Assembly: GCA_022843225.1 (NCBI GenBank)
Contig: JALHOC010000008.1
Location: 1 to 64,000, forward strand
Source of the DNA: Hyphomonadaceae bacterium
GTDB lineage: Bacteria; Pseudomonadota; Alphaproteobacteria; Caulobacterales; Aquidulcibacteraceae
Direction: 5' to 3'
DNA: 64,000 nt
Shown here: piece after piece, positions 37,770 to 48,815 of the stretch
Numbering within the stretch: position 1 is the stretch's first letter
How the letters are laid out: every line of letters begins with the position of its first letter
Made by a program: the position numbers and the translations under genes
The notes under the pieces: model-generated
Databases searched by the model: none
What the model was told of the DNA's origin: nothing
The model's input: only the letters and a program-made list of their open reading frames with translations

Positions 37770-40361
37770 TTACGCCGCCTTCTTGTCGCTCGCGCCGTTG
37801 AACAGGAAGTCGTTGCCGTCGAAGCTCACGCCGATGCGGTCGCCGTCCTTGATGGCGCCTTCGAGAATCAGGCGCGCAAGCGGGTCCTGCACATCTTTCT
37901 GGATCACGCGTTTCAACGGCCGCGCGCCCCAGGCCGGATCGTAGCCGCGTTTGGCGAGTTCGCTCTTGGCGCGTGAATCCAACTCCAGCGCCATATTGCG
38001 TGCGGCGAGCAACTTTTCCAAACGCTTCAGCTGAATATCTACGATGGCGCCCATCTGCGCGCGCTCAAGGCGCTTGAACAGAATGATCTCGTCGATGCGG
38101 TTCAAGAACTCCGGGCGGAAACGCGCGCGCACTTCATCCATCACCGGCTTGCGTACGTCTTCGACGTCCGCGCCTTCGGGCTGATCGGCCAAATACTGAG
38201 CGCCCGCATTCGAGGTCATGATCAAGATCACGTTCTTGAAATCCACCGTGCGGCCCTGGCCGTCCGTGAGGCGGCCATCGTCCAACACTTGCAGCAATAC
38301 GTTGAACACGTCCGGGTGCGCCTTCTCGATCTCGTCGAACAGGACGACCTGATACGGGCGCCGGCGCACGGCCTCCGTGAGCGCGCCGCCCTCCTCGTAG
38401 CCCACATAGCCTGGCGGCGCGCCGATCAGACGCGAGACCGAGTGTTTCTCCATGTACTCGGACATGTCGATGCGGCTCATCGCTTGCTCGTCATCAAACA
38501 GAAACTCCGCCAACGCCTTGGTGAGTTCAGTCTTGCCGACGCCGGTCGGCCCCAGGAACATAAACGAGCCGATAGGTCGATTGGGGTCCTGCAATCCCGC
38601 GCGCGCGCGCCGCACCGCATCGGCGACAGCCTTGAGCGCGGGCTCCTGACCAATCACGCGATTGCGCAGATTGGTCTCCATCTGCAGCAACTTCGCCTTC
38701 TCGCCTTCGAGCATTTTTTCGACCGGCACGCCGGTCCAGCGCGCCACCACCGAGGCAATGGCTTCGGCGTCCACCACTTCCTTCACCAAGCCCTCGCCGC
38801 CGGCCTTCTTTTCCGCGTCCGCGATTTGCTTTTCGAGCTGCGGGATACGCCCATATTTCAGCTCGGACGCGCGCGCGAGATCGCCGCGGCGAACCGCCTG
38901 CTCGTAGTCGTTCTGCAGCCGCTCCAGCTCTTCCTTCGACTTGGAGGTAACTTGAAGCTTTTGCTTCTCCGCACCCCAGGTCGCGGTGAGTTCGGCGGAG
39001 CGGGTTTCGAGGTCTTTAATCTCGGCATCGAGTTTCTTGGTGCGCTCCTGTGAGGCGGGGTCTTTTTCCTTCTTCAACGCTTCGATCTCGATCTTGTATT
39101 GCAGAATGCGGCGATCGAGTTCGTCCAGTTCTTCGGGTTTGGAATCGACCGCCATCCTGAGGCGCGAGCCCGCTTCGTCCATCAGGTCGATGGCTTTATC
39201 CGGCAGGAAGCGGTCGGTGATGTAGCGGTGCGAGAGTTGCGCAGCCGCGACAATCGCTGCGTCCGAGATGCGCACGCCGTGATGCTGTTCGTAGCGATCT
39301 TTCAGGCCGCGCAGGATCGAGATGGTGTCTTCTACAGAGGGCTCGTTCACGAACACAGGTTGAAACCGCCGCGCCAGCGCCGCGTCCTTCTCCACATGCT
39401 TGCGGTATTCATCGAGCGTGGTGGCGCCGACGCAATGCAATTCGCCGCGCGCCAGCGCCGGCTTCAAGAGATTCGACGCATCCATCGCGCCTTCGGCTTT
39501 TCCGGCGCCGACGAGCGTGTGCATCTCATCGATGAACAGAACAATGCCGCCTTCGGCTGCCGTGACTTCGTTCAGCACCGCTTTCAGGCGCTCTTCGAAC
39601 TCGCCGCGGAACTTCGCGCCCGCGACGAGAGAGCCCATGTCCAGCGCGAGCAATTTCTTATGCTTCAGACTTTCCGGCACGTCGCCATTGATGATGCGCA
39701 GCGCCAAGCCTTCCGCAATCGCCGTCTTGCCCACGCCCGGCTCGCCGATCAGCACCGGATTGTTCTTGGTGCGCCGCGATAGCACTTGGATCGTGCGACG
39801 GATTTCCTCGTCGCGCCCGATCACCGGATCAAGCTTGCCCTTGCGCGCGTCCTCGGTGAGATCGCGAGCATATTTCTTCAGCGCCTCATATTGATCCTCA
39901 GCCGAGGACGATTGCGCGGTTCGACCCTTGCGCAACTTGCCGATCGCTTCTTCCAGTTTCTGAGGGGTGAGCCCCGCCTTCTTTAGAATCTCGCTCGCCT
40001 TGCCTTCGGCGATGACGAGGCCGAACAACAAACGCTCCGCCGTCACGTAGCTGTCGCCGGCTTTGGTCGCGGCTTGTTCGGCGGCGTCGAGCGCGCGAGC
40101 AAAGGAGTTCGCCGCATACATGCGGTCTCCGCCACCCTGCACTTTTGGCAGCGCTTGTACGGCGGCATTGACCTCATCACCGGCCTTGCGCGGATCGGCG
40201 CCGGCGGTGCGCATCAGCTCAGACGCCAAGCCCTCGCGGTCGTCGAGCAGCGCTTTGAGCAGATGTTGCGTTTCGAGCTGTTGGTTCTGTTCGCGCAGCG
40301 CAATGGTTTGGGCGGCTTGCACGAATCCGCGCGCGCGCTCGGTCAGCTTTTCCATATCCAT
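37770..40361 (-). CDS. clpB: ATP-dependent disaggregase ClpB
   Basis: 863 aa; two Walker A ([30 protein letters not shown]), middle coiled coil, Clp N domain. Confidence 0.98.
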   Translation of the reverse strand: MDMEKLTERARGFVQAAQTIALREQNQQLETQHLLKALLDDREGLASELMRTAGADPRKAGDEVNAAVQALPKVQGGGDRMYAANSFARALDAAEQAATKAGDSYVTAERLLFGLVIAEGKASEILKKAGLTPQKLEEAIGKLRKGRTAQSSSAEDQYEALKKYARDLTEDARKGKLDPVIGRDEEIRRTIQVLSRRTKNNPVLIGEPGVGKTAIAEGLALRIINGDVPESLKHKKLLALDMGSLVAGAKFRGEFEERLKAVLNEVTAAEGGIVLFIDEMHTLVGAGKAEGAMDASNLLKPALARGELHCVGATTLDEYRKHVEKDAALARRFQPVFVNEPSVEDTISILRGLKDRYEQHHGVRISDAAIVAAAQLSHRYITDRFLPDKAIDLMDEAGSRLRMAVDSKPEELDELDRRILQYKIEIEALKKEKDPASQERTKKLDAEIKDLETRSAELTATWGAEKQKLQVTSKSKEELERLQNDYEQAVRRGDLARASELKYGRIPQLEKQIADAEKKAGGEGLVKEVVDAEAIASVVARWTGVPVEKMLEGEKAKLLQMETNLRNRVIGQEPALKAVADAVRRARAGLQDPNRPIGSFMFLGPTGVGKTELTKALAEFLFDDEQAMSRIDMSEYMEKHSVSRLIGAPPGYVGYEEGGALTEAVRRRPYQVVLFDEIEKAHPDVFNVLLQVLDDGRLTDGQGRTVDFKNVILIMTSNAGAQYLADQPEGADVEDVRKPVMDEVRARFRPEFLNRIDEIILFKRLERAQMGAIVDIQLKRLEKLLAARNMALELDSRAKSELAKRGYDPAWGARPLKRVIQKDVQDPLARLILEGAIKDGDRIGVSFDGNDFLFNGASDKKAA

Positions 40362-40473
40362 GTCAGACCCTCTTCAGGCGTCTCGCGCTCGCCGCCCCGA
40401 AGGCGCGGCTTGGCGCGGGTATGTGTCCTCGCTTCAGGTAGGTGTGGCGTTCAAACCACACAAGGGGGACGCA

Positions 40474-41343
40474 TCAATGCGCCATCAGCAACGGCACATT
40501 CGCGACGCGCAGCAAGTCGCGTGTGGCGCCGCCGAACACCAATTCGCGCAACCGCGAGTGCGCGTAACCGCCCATCACCACCAGATCTGCCTGCAGCGCA
40601 TTGGCCTCTTCCAAGATGGCCAGAGACGCCGCGCGGCCCATGCTGTCGACATTACGCACGTCGGCTTTCAGGCCGCGCCGCGCCAGGTGCGCGGCGATAT
40701 TGGCGCCCGGCTGATCGCCATGACCAAACATTTTCGGCTTTGCGTCCACTGTCACCACGGTGATCTCCGCGGATGCGCCTAAGAGCGCCCGCGCCTCTGA
40801 GAGCGCGCGCGTCGCCTCGCGGCTAGCGTCCCACGCCACCACGACACGCTGACCAATCGTTCCGCCCTTCCAATTCGGCGGCGCGATCAAAGCCGGGCGC
40901 CCGGAATGAAACAGCACGCCCTCGACGATCTCCTCGCGCAGTTCGCCGCCGGCGCCTTCGCTGGGGCGCGTCATGATCGCGACATCGGCATAGCGGGAAT
41001 GCACCGCCGCCACCCGGCCCAAATCGCGCGATAGCGCTTCGGCGCTGCGCAGCTCGCATGTGCGCTCAAACCGCCCGACTCGCGCCTCCACTTTTTTGCG
41101 CTCAGCTTCCGCCTCTTGGCGCGCGCGGCTCAGCAGCTCAGCCCAAACGCCGGCAACCACCGTTGGCTCATAGGCCAAGGGCTCGTCCGGCAGCGGCGTT
41201 AGGAAGGCGGCGGCAAGCTGCGCATCGCATTGGCTCGCCAGCGCTTCGCCGAGCGCCAAAGCAGGCTCGTCGGCTTCGGCCTCGGCGACCAGAACGAGAA
41301 TATCTTTCCATCCCATGGGGAGGACCTCGCTTTGCTGACTCAT
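40474..41343 (-). CDS. Universal stress protein family
   Basis: Tandem UspA-like halves; RVVVAWDASREATRALSEA...DLVVMGGYAHSRLRELVFGGATRDLL. Confidence 0.88.
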   Translation of the reverse strand: MSQQSEVLPMGWKDILVLVAEAEADEPALALGEALASQCDAQLAAAFLTPLPDEPLAYEPTVVAGVWAELLSRARQEAEAERKKVEARVGRFERTCELRSAEALSRDLGRVAAVHSRYADVAIMTRPSEGAGGELREEIVEGVLFHSGRPALIAPPNWKGGTIGQRVVVAWDASREATRALSEARALLGASAEITVVTVDAKPKMFGHGDQPGANIAAHLARRGLKADVRNVDSMGRAASLAILEEANALQADLVVMGGYAHSRLRELVFGGATRDLLRVANVPLLMAH

Positions 41344-41444
41344 CTTACGCGCTTCGCTCTCTGCTGACCAGAAATGTTACACCGACCCTTGGCGCCGGCC
41401 TTGAGCCTGCGCAAAGTCGCGGGCAACGCAATCAAGGAACCCAA

Positions 41445-42881
41445 ATGAACCTTCGGTCAGATGCTTATATCGACGGCCAATGGCGCACCGCGGCGCACCG
41501 CTTCGACGTCATTAACCCGGCGACGCAAGACGTGATCGCACGCGTGCCCGATCTGGGCGCTGCGGAAACCGAGGAAGCGGTGGCGGCGGCGGATCGCGCC
41601 TTGCCCGCTTGGGCGACGAAAACAGCCAAGGAGCGCGCCGTAATTCTACGCGCCTGGTACGATCTGATGATCGCCGAGATTGATCGACTTGCGCGGCTGA
41701 TCACCCTAGAGGGCGGCAAGCCCTTGGCCGAAGCGCGCGGCGAGGCGCTTTATGGCGCGAGCTTCGTTGAATGGTTCGCGGAGGAAGCCAAGCGCGCCTA
41801 TGGGCGCACAATCCCGACCACGACCGCGACGCGCCGCTATGTCACGATCAAACAGCCGGTCGGCGTGTGCGCCGCGATTACGCCCTGGAATTTTCCGATG
41901 GCGATGATCACGCGCAAGGCAGGGCCGGCGCTGGCGGCGGGCTGCTCGATTGTGCTGAAACCGCCGTCGCAAACGCCATTGACGGCGCTGGCGCTCGCGG
42001 AATTGGCCGAGCGCGCGGGCGTGCCGGCGGGCGTGTTCAATGTCGTGACCACGCACAGCCACACGTCCGCCATTGGCAAGGTGCTGTGCGAGAGCCCCTT
42101 AGTGCGTAAATTTTCGTTCACGGGGTCAACCGATGTCGGCAAGCGGCTCGGCTCGGCATGCGTGGGCTCAACAGTGAAACGCGTGTCGCTGGAACTTGGC
42201 GGCAACGCGCCTTTGATCGTGTTCGCCGACGCCGACATCGACAAAGCCGTCAAAGGCGCCATCGCTTCTAAATTCCGCAATGCAGGGCAAACCTGTGTGT
42301 GCGCTAATCGGATCCTGGTGGAGGATTCCATCTACGATGCGTTCTCGAAGAAGCTCGCGGATGCCGTGTCGAAACTCAAAGTCGGCGACGGGAAAGCGGA
42401 GGGCGTCGAGATCGGACCATTGATTGACGCGCACGCCATCGCCAAAGTCGAGCAGATGGTGGCCGAAGCGATCGGCGCCGGCGCCGTCGCGCTGACCGGC
42501 GGCAAGAAGCACGCCGCCGGAGCGCAATTCTATGCGCCCACCGTGCTTGCCAACGTTACCCGCGAGATGCGCGTCAATCGCGAGGAAATCTTCGGCCCCG
42601 TCGCGCCGCTCATTCGCTTCAAGACCGAAGACGAAGCCATCGCCATCGCCAACGACACGGAGTTTGGTCTCGCCGGCTATTTCTTCAGTCAGGACGTAAA
42701 CCGCTGCTGGCGCGTCGCCGAGCGGCTGGACTATGGCATGGTCTCGATCAATGACGGCATCTTCTCCAACGAAGTGATCCCGTTTGGGGGCATGAAGGAA
42801 TCCGGCCTCGGCCGCGAAGGCGGGGTCGAGGGGTTGGAGGAATACTTGGAGACGAAGTTCGTGAACTTCGGGGGCTTTTGA
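41445..42881 (+). CDS. gabD: NAD(P)-dependent succinate-semialdehyde dehydrogenase family
   Basis: ITPWNFPMAMITRKAGPALAAGC, FTGSTDVGKRL, ELGGNAPLIVF, NAGQTCVCANRI; start trimmed to 41445. Confidence 0.9.
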   Translation: MNLRSDAYIDGQWRTAAHRFDVINPATQDVIARVPDLGAAETEEAVAAADRALPAWATKTAKERAVILRAWYDLMIAEIDRLARLITLEGGKPLAEARGEALYGASFVEWFAEEAKRAYGRTIPTTTATRRYVTIKQPVGVCAAITPWNFPMAMITRKAGPALAAGCSIVLKPPSQTPLTALALAELAERAGVPAGVFNVVTTHSHTSAIGKVLCESPLVRKFSFTGSTDVGKRLGSACVGSTVKRVSLELGGNAPLIVFADADIDKAVKGAIASKFRNAGQTCVCANRILVEDSIYDAFSKKLADAVSKLKVGDGKAEGVEIGPLIDAHAIAKVEQMVAEAIGAGAVALTGGKKHAAGAQFYAPTVLANVTREMRVNREEIFGPVAPLIRFKTEDEAIAIANDTEFGLAGYFFSQDVNRCWRVAERLDYGMVSINDGIFSNEVIPFGGMKESGLGREGGVEGLEEYLETKFVNFGGF

Positions 42882-42938
42882 GGGGCGGGCGGAAGAAATT
42901 GACCGCTCAACAATCTTTCGCGAGCACCTCGTGGCCCG

Positions 42939-43430
42939 CTAATCCTGCGGAATTTCAAATCCGATCCAGCGCACCGAGCAATCGTACCCGGGCCATTGCG
43001 ATGTATCGAACTGCATCCAATGGCCGCGTTTTGAAATACGACCCGGCGGATCGTCCTCGACGCGCTGCCCGACCTTACCGTCGGAGCCGTCGGTCCAGAT
43101 TTCGCACTCCTCGAAGCAGCGCTCGATCCAGCCGCGTCCGAACCAGGCGCCGTCGCGATAGAAGTCCGCGCGCAGCCAAAGACTAGGTGCGATCGAAAAC
43201 TCTATGCGCCCGTTAATGGCGCCGGAGAGCGTGATGAGCGCGTCCTGCTGCGTCTCGCGTTCCACTGTTACGCTTATTTCCCGCCCTTCGCGGTCACGCC
43301 ATGTGCGCGAGAATCGAGCGAAATCGCACAGCAAGGACAAGAGCCCTTGCGCCGAAGATAAGGTGGCAGGCCCATAGTCATCCCAAATAAAATGCGGCGC
43401 GCGAGTTGGCGGGCGTGGCTCCATTCTCAC
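42939..43430 (-). CDS. Hypothetical protein
   Basis: 163 aa ORF; no family recognised. Confidence 0.55.
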   Translation of the reverse strand: MRMEPRPPTRAPHFIWDDYGPATLSSAQGLLSLLCDFARFSRTWRDREGREISVTVERETQQDALITLSGAINGRIEFSIAPSLWLRADFYRDGAWFGRGWIERCFEECEIWTDGSDGKVGQRVEDDPPGRISKRGHWMQFDTSQWPGYDCSVRWIGFEIPQD

Positions 43431-43564
43431 ATGAAATTGGACGGGCGGCAGTCCGTCAACTGTTCAATCTCACGTTCGACGATGCGCATCGGAGAATTTT
43501 ATTGCAAATCTCCCCGCGTTATTGGGCGCACGCTACTTCCTCAGCCTTCGGACGCGGCCCATAA

Positions 43565-44470
43565 ATGGCGCCCATGTCCCTCCCCTTCGCCACCTATGAC
43601 GTCTTCACCGACACGCGCTTCTCCGGCAACCCGCTCGCGGTGGTGTTCGAAGCCGATGGTGTGAGCGACGCGCAGATGCAAGCCATCGCGCGCGAGTTCA
43701 ATCTCTCGGAGACGATCTTCGTGCGCACGCCAGCTGATGCACGCCACGAAGCCAGCGTACGCATCTTCACGCCGGGCAAGGAGCTGCCGTTTGCAGGACA
43801 TCCCACGATCGGCTGCGCCATCGCGCTGGCGGAAAAGCGCCACGGGCGCGGCGAGAACAAAGACGTGCTACTGGTGCTCGAAGAACAAATCGGCCCGGTG
43901 CGTTGCGGCGTGAAGATCGCGCGCGAGGGCGCAAGCTTCGCCGAATTCACCGCGCCGCGCCTCTCCACACCAGCGGGCGACGATCCGAGCATCGATGCCA
44001 CCGCCGAAGCGCTAGGCCTTTCGCCCGCCGATATTGGCTTTGAGGCGCACACTCCATCGCTCTTCTCCGCGGGCGTTCCGTTCGCGATGATCCCTGTCGC
44101 GAGCCTTGAAGCGCTTGCGCGCGTGAAGCCCGCGCCCGACCTCACGCGCCTGCTCGGCGTGGGCGACATTTACGTTTATACAAGAAGCGAGCCCAGCGCG
44201 CCGCATGCCTTCCGCGCTCGCATGTTCGCGCCGGAGATGGGCATCGTTGAAGACCCGGCGACGGGCGGCGCGGCGGCGGCGTTTGCCGGCGTATTGGCGC
44301 GGTTCGAGGACTTGCCCGATGGCTGGCACACCTTGCCGATCCTCCAAGGCGTCGAAATGGGTCGGCCCTCGCTCATCGGGCTTGAGATCCATATTGAAGC
44401 CGCTACGCTCGCAGGCGCGCGCATAGCCGGCAAGGCGGTTCTGGTTACGCGCGGCGAGATTTCTATGTAG
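43565..44470 (+). CDS. PhzF family epimerase/isomerase
   Basis: YDVFTDTRFSGNPLAVVF, NLSETIFVRTP, RIFTPGKELPFAGHPTIG, GIVEDPATGGAAAAFAG. Confidence 0.95.
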   Translation: MAPMSLPFATYDVFTDTRFSGNPLAVVFEADGVSDAQMQAIAREFNLSETIFVRTPADARHEASVRIFTPGKELPFAGHPTIGCAIALAEKRHGRGENKDVLLVLEEQIGPVRCGVKIAREGASFAEFTAPRLSTPAGDDPSIDATAEALGLSPADIGFEAHTPSLFSAGVPFAMIPVASLEALARVKPAPDLTRLLGVGDIYVYTRSEPSAPHAFRARMFAPEMGIVEDPATGGAAAAFAGVLARFEDLPDGWHTLPILQGVEMGRPSLIGLEIHIEAATLAGARIAGKAVLVTRGEISM

Positions 44471-44476
44471 CGGCTT

Positions 44477-46300
44477 TTAGCCCGCCAGAGTTTGGCGCCG
44501 GTCCTCCAGCTCCAGCCATTCGGTCTCGACTGCGTCCTTCTCCGCGCGCGCGGCCTCTAAGCGTCCAGCGGCGGCGGCGAATGCTTTTGAGTCCTGCGCA
44601 AAGAAAGCCGCGTCCGCGAGCTTCGTCTCAAGCGACGCGATCTCGGCCTCGAGGGCCGGCATACGCGCTTCGAGTTCGGCGAGCCTGCGCTCCTCTTTGT
44701 AGGAGAGTTTGCGCTGCAGGCGCGGCGCGGCAAGCGGCTGTTCTGTTTTCTCGCGCCGCTCTGCCCGCTCCGGCACGCGGAAACTTCCATGCTCGCGCTC
44801 GAAATCGGAATAGCCGCCGGTTGTCTCCACCCAGCGTCCGTCACCGAGCGCGCCGACGATCTGCGTGGCGACGCCATCGAGAAACGCGCGGTCATGGCTG
44901 ACGATCAGCACGGTGCCGTCATAACTCGCCAGCATGTCCTCCAGGCCGTCGAGCGTCTCCATGTCGAGATCGTTGGTCGGCTCATCCAGTACCAGCACAT
45001 TGGCCGCGCGCGCGAGCGCCACCGCCAAGCACAAACGATTGCGCTCGCCGCCCGAGAGCGCGCGCGTGGGCTGGCGCAATTGTTCGGGCTTGAACAAAAA
45101 GCTCTTGGCGTAGGCGGCGACATGGCGCGGCGCGCCGCGCACCATCACTTGGTCGCCGCCCAGCGGACAGAGCGTGTCCCAGATCGATGTATTGGGATCC
45201 AATCCCGACCGCATCTGATCGACATAGGCAATTTCGAGATTGGTTCCGAGCCGGACCGATCCCGACGTCGGCTCGCGCCGCTTGAGCAAAATGTCGAGCA
45301 AGGTCGATTTGCCTGCGCCATTGGGGCCAACGAACCCGACGCGATCGCCGCGCATCACCTTGAGCGTGAAATTGCTGATGATAGCGCGCTCGCCGCCTTG
45401 ATCGGCGTTGGCGAAACTCTGGCTGATCACCTTGGCTTCCAACACCAAACGCCCCGGGTCCGCGCCCTTGTCGGCGACGAGGTCGGCGTTCGACTTCGTC
45501 AACAGCGCCTTGCGTTGACGCCGCTCAACACGCATCGCTTGCAGCTTGCGGCGGCGACCCTCATTGCGCGAGCGGCGCGCGGTGACGCCGCGCAGCAGCC
45601 AATGCTCCTCTGCGGCAAGCTGCGTTTCGAGCCGCGACAGCACTTTCGTCTCAGCGGCTTCCACGCCTTCGGCCCAGGCTTCGAACGCGCTATAGCCGCG
45701 ATCGAGCTTCACTACGGCGCCATTGCGCAGCCAAAAGCATCCCGTCGATACACGTTCCAAGAAGCGGCGATCATGGCTGATGATCAAGCATGCGCCGGAG
45801 AAGCCCTGCAGTCGTTTTTCGAGATCCTCGATGGCGATGATGTCGAGATGGTTGGTCGGCTCATCCAGCAACAGCACTTCAGGATCGGCGGCAAAGGCTC
45901 GCGCCAACGCCGCACGTCTGATCTCGCCCCCCGACAGGCCCTGTGGCGAACGATCTGGGTCCAGACCATAGGCGTGCAGCAGGGCCTCGGCTTGGTGGCG
46001 CGGCGTCGCCAGCGCATCGCCGACGGGCGCCTCGCAGAACGCCCGCAGCGTCTCGAAGCCCGCAAGGCTTGGCTCCTGCGGCACGAGGCCGATCCGAACG
46101 CCGCTCGCGCGCGTCACCTCGCCGCTGTCGGCTTCCAGATCACCGGAAAGTATCCGCAGCAAAGTGGACTTGCCCGCGCCATTGAGGCCGACCAGGCACA
46201 TCCGCTCGCCTTGACCAAGCGCTAGATCCACGCCCTCGAACAAGGGTGCGCCGCCTAGGCTCAGGCGCACATTCCGCAATTGGGCCAGGACTCGCGCCAT
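44477..46300 (-). CDS. ABC-F family ATPase (Uup-like)
   Basis: Two ABC cassettes: GLNGAGKSTLLRIL / LSGGEIRRAALARA and GPNGAGKSTLLDIL / LSGGERNRLCLAVALA; C-terminal coiled coil. Confidence 0.93.
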   Translation of the reverse strand: MARVLAQLRNVRLSLGGAPLFEGVDLALGQGERMCLVGLNGAGKSTLLRILSGDLEADSGEVTRASGVRIGLVPQEPSLAGFETLRAFCEAPVGDALATPRHQAEALLHAYGLDPDRSPQGLSGGEIRRAALARAFAADPEVLLLDEPTNHLDIIAIEDLEKRLQGFSGACLIISHDRRFLERVSTGCFWLRNGAVVKLDRGYSAFEAWAEGVEAAETKVLSRLETQLAAEEHWLLRGVTARRSRNEGRRRKLQAMRVERRQRKALLTKSNADLVADKGADPGRLVLEAKVISQSFANADQGGERAIISNFTLKVMRGDRVGFVGPNGAGKSTLLDILLKRREPTSGSVRLGTNLEIAYVDQMRSGLDPNTSIWDTLCPLGGDQVMVRGAPRHVAAYAKSFLFKPEQLRQPTRALSGGERNRLCLAVALARAANVLVLDEPTNDLDMETLDGLEDMLASYDGTVLIVSHDRAFLDGVATQIVGALGDGRWVETTGGYSDFEREHGSFRVPERAERREKTEQPLAAPRLQRKLSYKEERRLAELEARMPALEAEIASLETKLADAAFFAQDSKAFAAAAGRLEAARAEKDAVETEWLELEDRRQTLAG

Positions 46301-46365
46301 ACCCGTTTCTTAGCGGGTTCGCGGGGATCAAGGCCAGCGGCGACGTCCGAAGATCGATAACGCGT

Positions 46366-46674
46366 TTACGCGCACCGATACTCAACCCGATACGCCCCAT
46401 CCCCCTGCGGCATGACGTTGTCCACCGCGCAGCCCTCGGGCGCGGCGGCTTGGGCAGCGGCCATCGGGTCGGTCATCGTCTCAGCGCCAGTCTCCGAGGT
46501 CGCAAAGCGCAGCTGAAGCACGAACGCATCGTGACCCGGCACGCGGGTTACGCCAAAGCCGATGCCGCGCTGATCAAGGCGCTGCTGCGCACGCAAGACA
46601 TCATCGAATGGATCAGACGTGGCGCACGCGGCAAGAAGCGCGAGCGCGAACAAGTATCGTTTGCGACTGACCAT
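46366..46674 (-). CDS. Small lipoprotein, hypothetical
   Basis: MVSRKRYLFALALLAACATSDPFDDVL...; GTG start at 46674 overlapping the EF-G-like stop. Confidence 0.6.
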   Translation of the reverse strand: MVSRKRYLFALALLAACATSDPFDDVLRAQQRLDQRGIGFGVTRVPGHDAFVLQLRFATSETGAETMTDPMAAAQAAAPEGCAVDNVMPQGDGAYRVEYRCA

Positions 46675-48671
46675 CACGCGGCATCCTTCTGCGCTTTCTT
46701 CGCCGCTTCCTCGGCGCGGCGACCATTGATCTCGACCATATGGTCGAATGCCGCCTCGAACGTCGCCAAGCCTTGCGTGAGCGAGCGTAATTCGATGATG
46801 AAATCCTGCCGCTCCGCATGCGGGAGATAGGCATCGACGCGATCCCAACCGGGCCAGCCCTCGCGCACCTCGAAGCCTAGTATTTGCCCATTGTGGCTCG
46901 ATACGGCTGAGTTGATTTTCGCGGTGCCGGAATTGGGCGTGTAGATGGCGAGCTTCTCGATCGGCTCGAGGATCACGGGGTCGCACTCGGCGAGCGCATC
47001 GTGCATGCCAAGGCGACCCGCCATCTGGAACGAGTATTCGGATGAATCGACGGCGTGATACGAGCCATCAATCAAAGTCACCGAAACATCGACGACAGGA
47101 AAACCAATCGGGCCTCGCTGCATCGCGTCCTTGGCGCCAGCCTCGACGGCAGGAATCCATTGCCGGGGAATGGCGCCGCCATGGATTTTGTCGACGAACT
47201 CAAAGCCGCCGCCGCGCGGCAACGGTTTCACTTGAATCACGCAATCGCCAAATTGGCCGTGACCGCCCGTCTGTTTCTTGTGCCGACCGCGTTTCTCGGC
47301 GCTCTTGCGGATCGTTTCCTGATAGGGCGTAGTAGGACGCGCCGTCGACACATCGACGCCAAAGCGGGATTTTAGACGGTCGATCACGTTGCGCAGATGC
47401 GGTTCGCCCTGCCCCCGCAGCAGGATTTCATGCGTGATTTGATCGTGCAGCACGGAGAGGCCTGAATCCTCGTCGACCAATTTTTGCAGCGCTCCAGACA
47501 GGCGCACATCGTCCTTGCGATCCTTGGTGGCGATCGCGAGTTGATACACGGGAAAGCGCGCGCGCGGCGCAAACTTGGCTTTTTGCGCCGGCCCGACGCT
47601 CGCGAGCAGATCGCCCGCCGCAACCGGGTCAAGCTTGCCGATGGCGACAACATCACCCTCTGGCGCACGTGCGACCTTCTTGGTCTGCGTCCCCTGCACC
47701 GCGAACAGGGCGCCTGGACGCTGCGTTGAGCCGTCGCTCAGCGTGAGCTGATCAGAATCCGCGATCGCTTTGCCAAAGACACGCGCATATGCAAGCTTGC
47801 CCGCTTGACCGGCGTGGGAAATCTTCATCACGTACGCGCCAGCGCCCTTTAGACCCAAGCGCGCGGCTGCATGCTCGGGTTCTGGCGTATCGTGGCGCAG
47901 CGCCTTCAAGAGCCGACGAATGCCGAAACCTTGCCCGGTCGATCCGAAAACGACGGGCGCGATCAATCCCTCCTGCGTCTCGCGCATGAGATCGGCGAAA
48001 ACAGTGTCGCGATCCGGCTGAGCGTCGGAGAGCAATTGCTCCATCAGCGCATCGTCGAAGTCAGCCAATTGTTCAAGCATATGAAAACGCGCTTCGTGCT
48101 CGCGCTCGGCTAGTCTCTTCGGAATCTCGATAACGCGCGACGGCTTGCCCGCCTCATAGTGATACGCGCGCTCAAGCGCGAGATCGATGAAGCCCGTGAC
48201 TTTCTCATTTTCCCAGATCGGAATCTGACGCGCGACCAAAGGCAGCGCACTCACCGGCTGCAACGCCTCCAAGAGATCGCGGATGCGCCCTCGCGCTTGG
48301 TCGATCTTGTTGATGAAAACGATGTGCGGAACCTGGAAGTCTTCAACGGCTTTCAAGAAAGGCTGAAGCAGCGCGGCTTTGTCCGGATCGGAATCGGCGA
48401 CCACGATCGCGAGATCAGCCGCCGGCAGCGCGTAATCGGCGTCCGCCAGAAAATCGACCGCGCCGGGCGTATCGATCAACGCGTAATGATCGCCCAAATA
48501 ATCGATCGCGGTGAAAGCGGTCTCGGTGGACTGGCCCGCCGCGGTCGGGATCGCGCCCGAACCGCCCGAGGCGACCGATGCCAAAGCTTGCGTCAACGCC
48601 GTCTTGCCCGCCCCGGTCGGACCGACGACGGCAATAGCTCTCACCGCATTGGCTGTCTTGCTTTCAGGCAT
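46674..48671 (-). CDS. Elongation factor G-like paralogue
   Basis: GPTGAGKTALTQAL, DTPGAVDFL, FINKIDQARGR; EF-G domain IV/V; differs from canonical FusA. Confidence 0.92.
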   Translation of the reverse strand: MPESKTANAVRAIAVVGPTGAGKTALTQALASVASGGSGAIPTAAGQSTETAFTAIDYLGDHYALIDTPGAVDFLADADYALPAADLAIVVADSDPDKAALLQPFLKAVEDFQVPHIVFINKIDQARGRIRDLLEALQPVSALPLVARQIPIWENEKVTGFIDLALERAYHYEAGKPSRVIEIPKRLAEREHEARFHMLEQLADFDDALMEQLLSDAQPDRDTVFADLMRETQEGLIAPVVFGSTGQGFGIRRLLKALRHDTPEPEHAAARLGLKGAGAYVMKISHAGQAGKLAYARVFGKAIADSDQLTLSDGSTQRPGALFAVQGTQTKKVARAPEGDVVAIGKLDPVAAGDLLASVGPAQKAKFAPRARFPVYQLAIATKDRKDDVRLSGALQKLVDEDSGLSVLHDQITHEILLRGQGEPHLRNVIDRLKSRFGVDVSTARPTTPYQETIRKSAEKRGRHKKQTGGHGQFGDCVIQVKPLPRGGGFEFVDKIHGGAIPRQWIPAVEAGAKDAMQRGPIGFPVVDVSVTLIDGSYHAVDSSEYSFQMAGRLGMHDALAECDPVILEPIEKLAIYTPNSGTAKINSAVSSHNGQILGFEVREGWPGWDRVDAYLPHAERQDFIIELRSLTQGLATFEAAFDHMVEINGRRAEEAAKKAQKDAA

Positions 48672-48815
48672 GGGCCTTGACCTCCCTTAAGTCCCCATCA
48701 GGGGTCCGGGCGGCGCCCAAGTCTGCGCTCAACGAGCGGCTGGGCGCCGCTTCTGCGTCTGTCGACTTCAACGACAGGCGAGTACTGTTTCACGGAGTGA
48801 ACGAAGGCTCAAGCA

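Noticed and set aside
44789-46225. 478-aa plus-strand ORF opposite the ABC-F gene
   Set aside because: Shadow ORF; the minus-strand ABC cassettes are unambiguous.
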